Assembly (NCBI RefSeq): GCF_052076145.1
Contig: NZ_CP197246.1
Location: forward strand, 5,642,001 to 5,706,000
From: Kitasatospora sp052076145
Lineage (GTDB): Bacteria; Actinomycetota; Actinomycetes; Streptomycetales; Streptomycetaceae
DNA length: 64,000 nucleotides
Direction: 5' to 3'
Below, piece by piece: positions 34,543-42,348 of this stretch (positions are counted from its first letter, which is position 1; every line of letters begins with the position of its first letter). The notes under the pieces were generated by a model. The model saw nothing but the letters and a program-made list of their open reading frames with translations, was not told the origin of the DNA and searched no databases. The translations under genes were made by a program, and so were the position numbers.

Positions 34543-34803
34543 GGCTGCTCCTCGTCTGCGACGCTGCGGGACGGCAGGACGTTACTGCCCGGTAGGTGGA
34601 TTCGGCCAGGGGAGTCGGCCCCGGTGTTCGAAGAGTCACACCCGCAGGTCGGAGTGCCGATGGCCTCTCCCCGCACCTTATGACAGCCACTCCGTGACCC
34701 GCCGGTAGCGACAGACGAACAGGCGCCCCAAGGGCAAGCGGGCGCCGCCGGGCGCGATAACCTGCCCTGGGCGCACATCTGAAGAGACGCGGAGGGCCGT
34801 TCC

Positions 34804-35235
34804 ATGGCGGAACACACCAGGTCGAGCATCACCATCGCCGCGACCCCGGCCGAGGTGATGGCCGTGATCGCCGACTTCGCCGCCTACCCGGCATGGACGG
34901 GCGAGGTCAAGGAGATCGAGGTGCTGGAGACGGCCCCGAACGGCCGGGCCGCCGAGGTGCGCCTGCTGCTCGACGCCGGTGCCATCCGCGACGAGCACGT
35001 GCTCGCCTACACCTGGGACGGCGACCGCGAGGTCAGCTGGACGCTGGTGAAGAGCCAGATGCTGCGCTCGCTCGACGGCTCCTACGCCCTGGCCGCCGTC
35101 GCCGGCGGCACCGAGGTCACCTACCAGCTCGCCGTCGACGTCAAGATCCCGATGCTCGGCATGATCAAGCGCAAGGCCGAGAAGGTCATCATCGACCGCG
35201 CCCTGGCCGGCCTGAAGAAGCGCGTCGAAGGCTAG
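34804..35235 (+). CDS. SRPBCC (START-like) lipid-binding protein
   Basis: 143 aa. A polyketide-cyclase/START fold: N-terminal S-I-T-I-A-A-T-P-A-E-V-M-A-V-I-A-D-F, a V-S-W-T-L-V strand and a C-terminal helix with K-R-K-A-E-K-V. It has a hydrophobic cavity in known members and no catalytic signature. Its stop overlaps the start of the ArsA-like gene by one base (T-A-G-T-G), so the two are translated together; the same pair is found in mycobacteria (Rv2185c-Rv2184c, from memory). Function unknown. Confidence 0.88.
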   Translation: MAEHTRSSITIAATPAEVMAVIADFAAYPAWTGEVKEIEVLETAPNGRAAEVRLLLDAGAIRDEHVLAYTWDGDREVSWTLVKSQMLRSLDGSYALAAVAGGTEVTYQLAVDVKIPMLGMIKRKAEKVIIDRALAGLKKRVEG

Positions 35236-36395
35236 TGGTAGCCCGCACCATCCTGGTGAGCGGCGACGGCTCGGCGCTGGTCGCCGCCGCCACCGCCCTC
35301 CACGCCGCCCGCCAGGGCCGCCGGACGCTGCTGCTCGCCGCCGACGACCCGCACCGCACGCTGGACGCCGTCCTCGGCACCCGGCTCACCGAGCACCCCA
35401 CCCCGTACGCCGAGCACCTCAGCGCCGCCCGGGTCGACGAGCAGGCCGCCTTCCGGACGGCGCTCGGCGAGCTCGGCCCGCGCCTGCGGCCCGCCCTCGA
35501 CCTGCTCGGCGCCGCACCGCTCGACCCCGAGGAGCTCACCGCGCTGCCCGGCACCCGGCAGCTGGCCCTGCTCCGCGCGCTGCGCGCCGCCGACGCCGAG
35601 GTGCTGGTCGTCGCCGCGCCGCCGCCCGCCGAACTCCTCGCCGCCCTCGCGCTGCCCGAGCAGCTCGACCGCTACCTCGCCCGGCTGCTGCCCGAGCAGC
35701 GCCAGGCCGCCCGCGCCCTGCGGCCGCTGCTCGCCGCCGTCGCCGGAGTGCCGATGCCCGCCGACTGGCTCTTCGAGGCCCGGGGCTGGGCCGCGAAGGC
35801 GCTCGCCGAGGCCCGCGCCGTGATCGAGGCGCCCGGCACCTCCGTCCGCCTGGTGCTCGACGCCGAGACGCACAGCGCCGACGAGCTGCGCCGCATCCAC
35901 GCCGGACTCGCCCTGGCCGGCCACCGGCTGGACGCCCTGATCGCCCACCGCGCGCTGCCGGTCGGCGCGGCGGGCTCGGCCGACCCGTGGCTGGCGGCCC
36001 TCGCCGAGCGCCAGCAGGAGCGGCTCGCCGAGCTGGCGGGCTCGGTGCGGGTGCCGGTGCTGGTCTGCCGCCAGCCGGAGGCCACCCTGGAGGGCATGGC
36101 CGCCCAGCTGTACGGGGACGGGCCCGGCCCGTCGCCGGAGCCGCTGACCTGGCCGGTCGAGGACCGGCTCGCCGAGGACGGCCTGCTGGTCTGGCAGCTC
36201 GCCCTGCCGGGCGCGGACCGGGCCGACCTCGAACTCGTCCGGCGGGGCGACGAGCTGGTGGTGGGGATCGGCGCGTACCGGCGGACCCTGCCGCTGCCTG
36301 CCGCGCTGCGCCGCTGCACGGTGGCGGGGGCCGGGCTGGCGGACGGTGTGCTCTCCGTGCGCTTCGCGCCCGACCCGGCGCTCTGGCCGCGCTAG
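35235..36395 (+). CDS. ArsA/GET3-like protein lacking the Walker A motif
   Basis: 386 aa from the GTG at 35235. The N-terminus aligns with ArsA ATPases (strand, loop, A-A-A-T-A-L-H-A-A-R-Q-G-R-R-T-L-L-L-A-A-D-D-P), but the P-loop G-K-G-G-V-G-K-T is replaced by S-G-D-G-S-A-L-V, with no lysine to hold ATP phosphate. The D-D-P of the A-loop region is kept. The C-terminal 90 residues form the ArsA_HSP20-like beta domain (L-V-W-Q-L-A-L-P-G, then L-V-V-G-I-G-A-Y-R-R). It may be a non-hydrolysing scaffold partner. Overlaps the SRPBCC gene by one base. Confidence 0.78.
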   Translation: MVARTILVSGDGSALVAAATALHAARQGRRTLLLAADDPHRTLDAVLGTRLTEHPTPYAEHLSAARVDEQAAFRTALGELGPRLRPALDLLGAAPLDPEELTALPGTRQLALLRALRAADAEVLVVAAPPPAELLAALALPEQLDRYLARLLPEQRQAARALRPLLAAVAGVPMPADWLFEARGWAAKALAEARAVIEAPGTSVRLVLDAETHSADELRRIHAGLALAGHRLDALIAHRALPVGAAGSADPWLAALAERQQERLAELAGSVRVPVLVCRQPEATLEGMAAQLYGDGPGPSPEPLTWPVEDRLAEDGLLVWQLALPGADRADLELVRRGDELVVGIGAYRRTLPLPAALRRCTVAGAGLADGVLSVRFAPDPALWPR

Positions 36396-36501
36396 TGCCG
36401 CGGCAGCAGGTCGCGTTGCACCGCCCCTGGGGGGATGCCCGGCTGAGGTAGCGTCGAGCGTGCAGCGGCCTGCCGGTTGGCCGCCCCGAGGGAGGCGCCC
36501 G

Positions 36502-36756
36502 ATGGCAGAGGAACAGCAGGAGAACCCGCTGGCGGAGGAGATCCGCCGGTTCGCGGTCGCCGTGGGGGACAAGGCGCAGCAGCTGGGCGGGAAGCTGCGG
36601 GAGCAGAACCCCGAGGTCTACGGGCATCTGGCCGCCGCCGGGGGCGAACTGCTGGCCGCGTACCGGGCCGCCGTCTCGGGTCACGAGCGCCGCTGGGCTT
36701 CGCCCGGACGCGCCGATGGTGAGCCGATCGACCTTGACGAGCCGTCCGACAAGTAG
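36502..36756 (+). CDS. Small acidic DUF5304-type protein upstream of glkA
   Basis: 84 aa from the ATG at 36502 (GGAGG upstream). Mostly helical: N-P-L-A-E-E-I-R-R-F-A-V-A-V and a helix ending A-Y-R-A-A-V-S, then an acidic tail (D-L-D-E-P-S-D-K). In S. coelicolor the gene directly upstream of glkA (SCO2127) is reported to restore glucose uptake and kinase activity in 2-deoxyglucose-resistant mutants; this gene has the same place and size. That link is by position, not by a known motif. Confidence 0.8.
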   Translation: MAEEQQENPLAEEIRRFAVAVGDKAQQLGGKLREQNPEVYGHLAAAGGELLAAYRAAVSGHERRWASPGRADGEPIDLDEPSDK

Positions 36757-36951
36757 TGAAGGCGTATTCCGCTTGTTGTGGCGGAGTGACTTTGCTCTGT
36801 CACCCAGCGGGCCTGAATGTACGACCCTTGAAGTCGAGAAGCTCGCTTCCTCACGAATTGTCTTCGATTCATGTAGGCAGAGGTGTGTACGGGAGGCCGC
36901 TCAGGCGGTACCGTTCCGCTCAGCGGGAACGAGTGAATAGCTGAGGGACAC

Positions 36952-37893
36952 ATGGCTCTGACCATCGGCGTCGATGTCGGCGGGACGAAGATCGCGGCAG
37001 GCGTGGTCGACGAGAACGGCGAGATCCTGGCGAGGACCCGGGTACCCACCCCCGCCGACCCCCAGTGGGCGGTCGATGCCATCGCCCAGGCCGTCCGTGA
37101 GCTCCGGGAGCAGTACCCGGAGGTGGCGGGCGTCGGCGTCGGCGCCCCCGGCTTCGTGGACTCCAGCCGTTCCACCGTGATCTTCGCGCCGAACATCGCG
37201 TGGGAGGCCGAGCCGCTCAAGACCCGGATCGAGGAGCTCACCGGCCTCGACGCCGTCATCGAGAACGACGCCAACTGCGCCGCCTGGGCGGAGTTCCGCT
37301 TCGGCGCGGCGGCCGAGCACACCGACATGGTGCTGATCACCGTCGGCACCGGCATCGGCGGCGGGCTCGTCCTCGACGGCCGTCTGCACCGCGGCCGCTT
37401 CGGCGTCGCCGGCGAGATCGGCCACCTCAACATGGTGCCGGACGGCCTGCTCTGCGGCTGCGGCGGCAAGGGCTGCTGGGAGCAGTACGGCTCCGGCCGG
37501 GCCCTGCGGCGGTACGGCCGCGAGAAGGCGGCGGCCGACCCGATCGCCGGCAAGCGGATGCTCGAACTCAACGACGGCGTCGCCGAGACCATCCGGGGCA
37601 TCCACATCACCGAGGCCGCGGAAGACGGTGACCCGCTCGCGCTGGAGTGCTACGCCGAGCTCGCCGACTGGCTCGGCCGGGGCATGGCCGACCTCGCGGC
37701 ACTCTTCGACCCGGGCGTCTTCGTCCTCGGCGGCGGCGTCTCCGACTCGGGCCGCCTACTGCTCGACCCCGTCGCCAAGGCGTTCGGCACCTACCTGACG
37801 GGCGGCGTGCACCGGCCCCGGGCCGAGGTCGTCCTCGCGTCGATGGGCTCAGCAGCGGGGATCGTCGGCGCAGGGGACCTGGCCCGTTACTGA
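36952..37893 (+). CDS. glkA: ROK-family glucokinase
   Basis: 313 aa. N-terminal phosphate-binding motif D-V-G-G-T-K-I-A-A-G-V; catalytic Asp in E-N-D-A-N-C-A-A-W; ROK zinc site C-G-C-G-G-K-G-C-W-E-Q-Y. It phosphorylates glucose at C6 with ATP. In Streptomyces GlkA is also the main agent of glucose repression. The ATG at 36952 follows G-A-G-G-G-A. The 195-bp leader has unusually low GC for this window around 36800-36880 and a hairpin (CGTTCC...GGAACG) near 36909-36928. Confidence 0.95.
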   Translation: MALTIGVDVGGTKIAAGVVDENGEILARTRVPTPADPQWAVDAIAQAVRELREQYPEVAGVGVGAPGFVDSSRSTVIFAPNIAWEAEPLKTRIEELTGLDAVIENDANCAAWAEFRFGAAAEHTDMVLITVGTGIGGGLVLDGRLHRGRFGVAGEIGHLNMVPDGLLCGCGGKGCWEQYGSGRALRRYGREKAAADPIAGKRMLELNDGVAETIRGIHITEAAEDGDPLALECYAELADWLGRGMADLAALFDPGVFVLGGGVSDSGRLLLDPVAKAFGTYLTGGVHRPRAEVVLASMGSAAGIVGAGDLARY

Positions 37894-37914
37894 GGCTGCA
37901 CGCAATTGGCCAGC

Positions 37915-37996
37915 CCCCAGGGGCGCGAGGAACTGCGCGAAACGGGAGAGACGGCGCCGTACCTTCCGCCTCGCGCAGTTCCCCGCGCCCCTGGGG
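37915..37996. repeat. GC-rich palindromic repeat, copy 3
   Basis: 26-bp arms (37915-37940 and 37971-37996) with one mismatch (A at 37928) around a 30-nt loop. Core GGGGCGCG(A/G)GGAACT as in the other copies. The loop begins A-A-C-G-G-G-A-G-A-G-A-C-G-G-C-G-C, nearly the same as in copy 4. It follows glkA. Confidence 0.92.
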
Positions 37997-38015
37997 TGAC
38001 CCAACGGGAGTGGTT

Positions 38016-38714
38016 GTGCGGGTGCTCAGTTACAACGTGCGGTCGCTGCGGGACGACCGGCGGGCGTTGGTGCGGGTGATCCGGGCCTGTCGGCCGGATG
38101 TGGTGTGTGTGCAGGAGTCGCCGCGGTACTGGCGGCCGGGTGGGCAGGTCGCCTGGCTGGCGCGGGAGACCGGGACGAAGGTGCTCTCGGGTGGGGGGCG
38201 GATCGCGGCCGGGCCACTGCTGCTCGGGCGGCCCGAGGTCGAGGTGCTGGAGACCAGGGACAGGCTGCTGCCGAAGACCAGGGGGCTGCACGCGCGGGGC
38301 TTCGCGACCGCGCTGCTGCGGGTCGACGCCGGGGAGCCGGTCGTGGTGACGAGCTGTCACCTCAGCCTCGACCCGGAGGAGCGGCTGCGGCAGTTCGCGC
38401 TGCTCCCCGAGCAGTTCGCCCCGGGTGAGCACGGTGTGATCGCCGGGGACTTCAACGAGCATCCGGACGGGCCCGGTTGGCAGGGCCTGGCCGCGCGGTA
38501 CCGGGACGCCCACCTCGCCGCGCCCTGGGGCGGCACCTTCACCTCCGTACCCGAGCGGCCGTACCAGCGGATCGACGCGGTGTTCGTCACCGAGGGCGTC
38601 GAGGTGCTGGCCTGCGGGGTGCCGCAGGACCTGCCCGGTCTCGCACCGGCCGATCTGCTGGCGGCGACCGACCACCTGCCCGTCCTGGCCGACCTGCGGG
38701 TGCCGGGCGCCTGA
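38016..38714 (+). CDS. Endonuclease/exonuclease/phosphatase (EEP) family protein
   Basis: About 232 aa. I place the start at GTG 38016, with GGGAG 6 nt before it; GTG 38010 in frame is also possible. The EEP fold is seen from the first residues: V-L-S-Y-N-V-R-S-L, V-V-C-V-Q-E-S-P (metal-binding Glu), V-T-S-C-H-L-S, G-D-F-N-E-H-P, and a final T-D-H-L-P-V-L-A-D (catalytic D-H). Substrates in the family range from DNA to phospholipids; no signal peptide is present, so it acts inside the cell. The start lies about 20 bp after palindrome copy 3. Confidence 0.85.
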   Translation: MRVLSYNVRSLRDDRRALVRVIRACRPDVVCVQESPRYWRPGGQVAWLARETGTKVLSGGGRIAAGPLLLGRPEVEVLETRDRLLPKTRGLHARGFATALLRVDAGEPVVVTSCHLSLDPEERLRQFALLPEQFAPGEHGVIAGDFNEHPDGPGWQGLAARYRDAHLAAPWGGTFTSVPERPYQRIDAVFVTEGVEVLACGVPQDLPGLAPADLLAATDHLPVLADLRVPGA

Positions 38715-38778
38715 CAGCTGACGGCCCGTCCGGCGTGCCGCCCGGCGGCGGTGGGCCGGTGGGCCGCACAGTGGCGGG

Positions 38779-39918
38779 GTGAGTGACACCGCAGAGGGGA
38801 CCGAGGCAGCCGAGGACCACCGGGCGGGCTGGTTCGAGCTCTTCCTCGACCTGGTCTTCGTGGTCACCGTCAGCGTGTTGGCGCAGGGCCTGCACGGCGA
38901 CCCGGGCCCCGGTGCGTTCGGCACCTTCCTGGTGCTGTTCTTCCCCGCCTGGTGGGCCTGGGCGAACCTGATGGTCACCGTCAACGTCTTCGGCTCGGCC
39001 AACCCCCGGACGCAGGCGATGCTGTTCGGCGCGATGCCCGCCCTCGGGCTGATGGCCGCCGCCGCGCCCGAGGGGCTGGGCAGCAGGGCCTGGGCGTACG
39101 CGCTCGGCGCCGCCTGGGTGCGGCTGGTCTTCTTCCTGATCTGGTGGGGCCGGGCCCGGCGGGCCGACCACCCGCTGCCGCTCTGGCGGCCGGTGCTCTA
39201 CTGCCTGGTGCCCGCCGCGCTCTGGACGCTCTCGGCGGCGGTGCCGAGCCCCGCCCGGTTCGTGCTGTGGGGGCTGGCGATCGCGCTGGAGATCGTGCTG
39301 CTCGCCATCCGTACCGGCCTGACCAGGGGCTTCTACGACGAGCTGATCGTCGAACACCTGGTGGAGCGGATCGGCCTGTTCGTGGTGATCGTGCTCGGGG
39401 AGAGCGTCTTCACCATCGTGGTGACGCTGGCGGACCACTTCACCGGGGCCTCCGGCGCGGCGGCCGTGCTCGGCTTCGTGGTGGTCGCCGAGCTGGCCAT
39501 GATCTTCTTCACCTGGGGCACCGCCAATGCGGCTCGCGGGCTGGAGCGGTCGATCGGCGCCGGTGCGACGGGCGCCATCCGGGACACCGTGATGTACCTG
39601 CCGTTCGTGCTGGTCTCCGGCATCACGGTGATCGCCGCCGCCCTCGGCACCGCCGTCGCCGAACCCGACCATCACCTGCCGCCCGGTGCCTGCTGGGCGC
39701 TCTGCGGCGGGGTCCTGGCGTTCTACACCGCCAACGCGGCGATCTCGCTGCGGTACGGCGACGGGGCCCGGGTGGTGGCGCGGTGGTACGGGCCGTGCCT
39801 GGTGCTCGTGCCCGCGGCGCTGCTGCCGGCCTGCCTCGGGCTGCCCGCGTGGGGCGCCGTCGCGGTGGCGGCCGGGCTGGTGTTCCTGCTCGCCAAGCTC
39901 TCGAAGCTGCACAGGTAG
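38779..39918 (+). CDS. LtrA family membrane protein (low-temperature requirement A)
   Basis: 379 aa, GTG start. About ten membrane helices. The family pattern E-L-F-L-D-L-V-F-V at residues 17-25 and a central E-H-L-V-E-R-I-G-L-F-V-V-I-V-L-G-E-S-V are clear. LtrA was named for cold growth of Listeria; its biochemical role is not known. It has no close operon partner, lying 65 bp after the EEP gene and converging on the next one. Confidence 0.9.
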   Translation: MSDTAEGTEAAEDHRAGWFELFLDLVFVVTVSVLAQGLHGDPGPGAFGTFLVLFFPAWWAWANLMVTVNVFGSANPRTQAMLFGAMPALGLMAAAAPEGLGSRAWAYALGAAWVRLVFFLIWWGRARRADHPLPLWRPVLYCLVPAALWTLSAAVPSPARFVLWGLAIALEIVLLAIRTGLTRGFYDELIVEHLVERIGLFVVIVLGESVFTIVVTLADHFTGASGAAAVLGFVVVAELAMIFFTWGTANAARGLERSIGAGATGAIRDTVMYLPFVLVSGITVIAAALGTAVAEPDHHLPPGACWALCGGVLAFYTANAAISLRYGDGARVVARWYGPCLVLVPAALLPACLGLPAWGAVAVAAGLVFLLAKLSKLHR

Positions 39919-39944
39919 CCCCGGGCCGGGCCGCGCCCCCGGGG

Positions 39945-40520
39945 TCAGACGACGGCGCCGCCGTGCGGGTCCGGGGGCTCGTCCTCGTCGTGGTCCTTCA
40001 TCCGGACGACCAGGGTGACGAAGCCGCCGAGGAAGGCGGAGACGCCGACCCAGGCGGGCCAGCCCGAGACCTCGCGCCAGAAGAGGGCGTCGAAGAGCAG
40101 TAGGGCCGGGCCGCCGAGCACGGCGAGCCAGGCGAACTTGGCGGTGGTGTCGGCGGGCGGCAGCGGGGGCGGCTCGGGCGGCACGAAGTGGCCCTCGTCC
40201 GCGTCCTCGGCGGGCTCGTAGTCGCGCGGGCCGGGGGTGGCAGGGCGCGGCCGGGGCTGGGGTGCGAGGTCGGCGTGGTCGCCGGGCTCCGGGCGCTCCG
40301 TCCGGGCCCTGAGGTTCTCGATCTCCGGCCACTCGGGGTTGTTGAGGTCCACCGGGTCGTCGAACTGGGCGACCAGGGCCGCGAAGATCGCGTCCTGCTC
40401 GGCCTGGCTGCCCGGCGACGGGCGGTGGACGGGAGCCTCGGGCTCGTCCTTCGCGCTGCTGCCGTTCTTCGCACCGCCGTCCGAGGGCAGGTCCTCGTCG
40501 CCGCTTGTCGCCCCGCTCAT
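39945..40520 (-). CDS. Hypothetical membrane protein with long acidic cytoplasmic part
   Basis: 191 aa. Residues 1-125 are acidic and Pro-rich with a short conserved-looking stretch (Q-D-A-I-F-A-A-L-V-A-Q-F-D-D-P-V). Two membrane helices follow at about 128-172 (F-A-W-L-A-V-L-G-G-P-A-L-L-L-F and V-G-V-S-A-F-L-G-G-F-V-T-L-V-V-R-M). The tail is D/E-rich. Family unknown to me. It lies 30 bp downstream of the esterase gene on the same strand and is probably co-transcribed with it. Confidence 0.78.
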   Translation of the reverse strand: MSGATSGDEDLPSDGGAKNGSSAKDEPEAPVHRPSPGSQAEQDAIFAALVAQFDDPVDLNNPEWPEIENLRARTERPEPGDHADLAPQPRPRPATPGPRDYEPAEDADEGHFVPPEPPPLPPADTTAKFAWLAVLGGPALLLFDALFWREVSGWPAWVGVSAFLGGFVTLVVRMKDHDEDEPPDPHGGAVV

Positions 40521-40550
40521 GGGTACTGCCTCTCGCGCACGCCCGGCCCT

Positions 40551-41336
40551 TCAGCCCTGGTGGTTCTCGGCACTCGCATCTTCGGCGGCCGTCGGAACAA
40601 GCCGCCGGATGAAGTCGAGGCTCGCCCCGAAGATCAGCTCGGCGTCGTGGTCCAGCGTTGCCACGTGGTAGCTGCGCTCAAGGAGCAGCTCGGTCACATC
40701 GGTCGAGGATATCCGGGCCAGCACCAGTTCCGAGTTGGCCGGGGAGACCACGTGGTCCTGCGGGCTGTGCAGCAGCAGCACCGGCTGGCGCACGGCGGGC
40801 AGCTCGGCCTGGACGGTGCGCCACAGCTGCCCCAGTGACCAGGCGGCGTGCAGCGGCACCCGGTCGTAGCCGACCTCGGTCGACCCCTCCAGGGCGATGT
40901 CGTTGGCCACCCCCGGCAGGCTCGGCACCAGGTGCCGCAGCACCGGCAACAGCACACTTGCGGGGTTGTCCGAGCGGACGGACGGGTTGACGAGCACCAC
41001 GCCGGAGATCGCCTCGCCGTGCTGCGCCGCGAGCCGCAGCGCCAGCGAGCCGCCCATCGAGAGCGCGCAGACGAAGACCTGCTCGCACTTCTCGGCCAGC
41101 TCGGCGAAGGCGCGGTCCGCCTCGGCGTACCAGTCCTCCCAACGCGTCGCCTGCATGTCCTGCCAGCGGGTGCCGTGGCCCGGCAGAAGGGGTAGGGAGA
41201 CGGTGTACCCGGCAGCGGCCAGCTCGTCCGCCCAGGGGCGCATCGACTGCGGCGAGCCGGTGAAGCCGTGCACGAGCAGCACGCCGACCGGACCGCCGCT
41301 GTGGTGGAACGGTTCGGCACCGGGCAGCAGCGGCAT
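40551..41336 (-). CDS. Alpha/beta hydrolase, carboxylesterase / monoacylglycerol lipase-like
   Basis: 261 aa. H-G-F-T-G-S-P is the oxyanion-hole motif; the nucleophile is the serine in A-L-S-M-G-G-S (GxSxG variant A-L-S-M-G-G); the acid is in L-L-H-S-P-Q-D-H-V-V and the histidine in R-S-Y-H-V-A-T-L-D-H-D. This matches the Est30/bacterial monoacylglycerol lipase group. The neighbour across the divergent promoter is a PlsC acyltransferase, which hints at lipid turnover. Confidence 0.9.
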   Translation of the reverse strand: MPLLPGAEPFHHSGGPVGVLLVHGFTGSPQSMRPWADELAAAGYTVSLPLLPGHGTRWQDMQATRWEDWYAEADRAFAELAEKCEQVFVCALSMGGSLALRLAAQHGEAISGVVLVNPSVRSDNPASVLLPVLRHLVPSLPGVANDIALEGSTEVGYDRVPLHAAWSLGQLWRTVQAELPAVRQPVLLLHSPQDHVVSPANSELVLARISSTDVTELLLERSYHVATLDHDAELIFGASLDFIRRLVPTAAEDASAENHQG

Positions 41337-41510
41337 CTGCGGGCTCCTTCACGAAAGGTGACGGGGGTCGTCGGAGCCGAATCGTCCCACGGGCCGCTCC
41401 TGTCGTACAGCCCTGACCGCGCTCCCGTAAGGCCCTGACCGCCCCGCCGGTGCACGCCGCACCCTCGGCAAGCATTAGGATCGACCGGTCCGCACAACAG
41501 GAGGCCACGG

Positions 41511-42341
41511 TTGTTCTACCGACTGATGAAGATGATCGTCGCACCGCTGCTGCGGATCTTCTTCCGGCCGTGGATGGAGGGTGAGGAGAACATCCCCGAC
41601 GAGGGGCCGGCCATCCTCGCCAGCAACCATCTCTCCTTCTCGGACTCCTTCTTCCTGCCCGCGCTGATGAAGCGCCGGGTCACGTTCATCGCGAAGGCCG
41701 AGTACTTCAACACGCCCGGCCTGAAGGGCAAGCTCACTGCCGCCTTCTTCAAGGGCGTCGGCCAGCTGCCGGTGGACCGCTCCGGCGCCCGGGGCGCGGG
41801 CGAGGCGGCGATCCGCAGCGCCGTCGCGGTGATCGACCGGGGCGAGCTGTTCGGGGTCTACCCCGAGGGCACCCGCTCGCCCGACGGCAAGCTCTACCGG
41901 GGCAAGGTCGGCGGTCTGGCCCGCGTCGCGCTGCAGACCGGCGCGCCCGTCATCCCCGTCGCGATGATCGACACCGAGAAGGTCCAGCCGCCCGGCCAGG
42001 TCATGCCGAACTTCGGCGTCCGCCCCGGCATCCGGATCGGCCGACCGCTCGACTTCTCCCGCTACCAGGGCATGGAGAACGACCGCTTCATCCTCCGGTC
42101 CGTCACCGACGAGGTGATGTACGAGATCATGCGGCTCTCCGGCCAGGAGTACGTCGACATCTACGCGACCGCCGCCAAGCGGCAGATCGCCGACGACAAG
42201 AAGCGCACCGACGCCGAGCGCAAGGCCGAGAAGCAGGCCGAGCAGAAGGCGCTCAAGGCCGAGAAGGCCGCCCAGCAGGAGGCCGAGAAGGCAGCGGCCG
42301 AGCGGGCGGCCGCCGAGCAGGCGGACCAGAAGGACCAGTAG
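41511..42341 (+). CDS. 1-acylglycerol-3-phosphate acyltransferase (PlsC family) with charged tail
   Basis: 276 aa; TTG start at 41511 (AGGAGG upstream). PlsC motifs: N-H-L-S-F-S-D-S-F (NHxxxxD catalytic motif), Y-P-E-G-T-R-S-P (acceptor phosphate) and a basic N-terminal membrane-association segment. The last 60 residues are a run of Lys, Glu, Ala and Gln in heptad-like order, probably a coiled coil, which is longer than in usual PlsC. It makes phosphatidic acid from lysophosphatidic acid. It is 7 bp from macS and may share its transcript. Confidence 0.9.
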   Translation: MFYRLMKMIVAPLLRIFFRPWMEGEENIPDEGPAILASNHLSFSDSFFLPALMKRRVTFIAKAEYFNTPGLKGKLTAAFFKGVGQLPVDRSGARGAGEAAIRSAVAVIDRGELFGVYPEGTRSPDGKLYRGKVGGLARVALQTGAPVIPVAMIDTEKVQPPGQVMPNFGVRPGIRIGRPLDFSRYQGMENDRFILRSVTDEVMYEIMRLSGQEYVDIYATAAKRQIADDKKRTDAERKAEKQAEQKALKAEKAAQQEAEKAAAERAAAEQADQKDQ

Positions 42342-42348
42342 CCGGGCG

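Noticed and set aside
31489..34683. Plus-strand open frame of over 1,000 codons across the PimB-like and acyl-CoA ligase genes
   Set aside because: The first half is the PimB-like gene in another frame and the second half is antisense to the ligase, with composition unlike protein.
34543..34803. Possible small gene in the acyl-CoA ligase / SRPBCC divergent gap
   Set aside because: Open frames here either run into the ligase or the SRPBCC gene or have no ribosome site and no protein-like composition.
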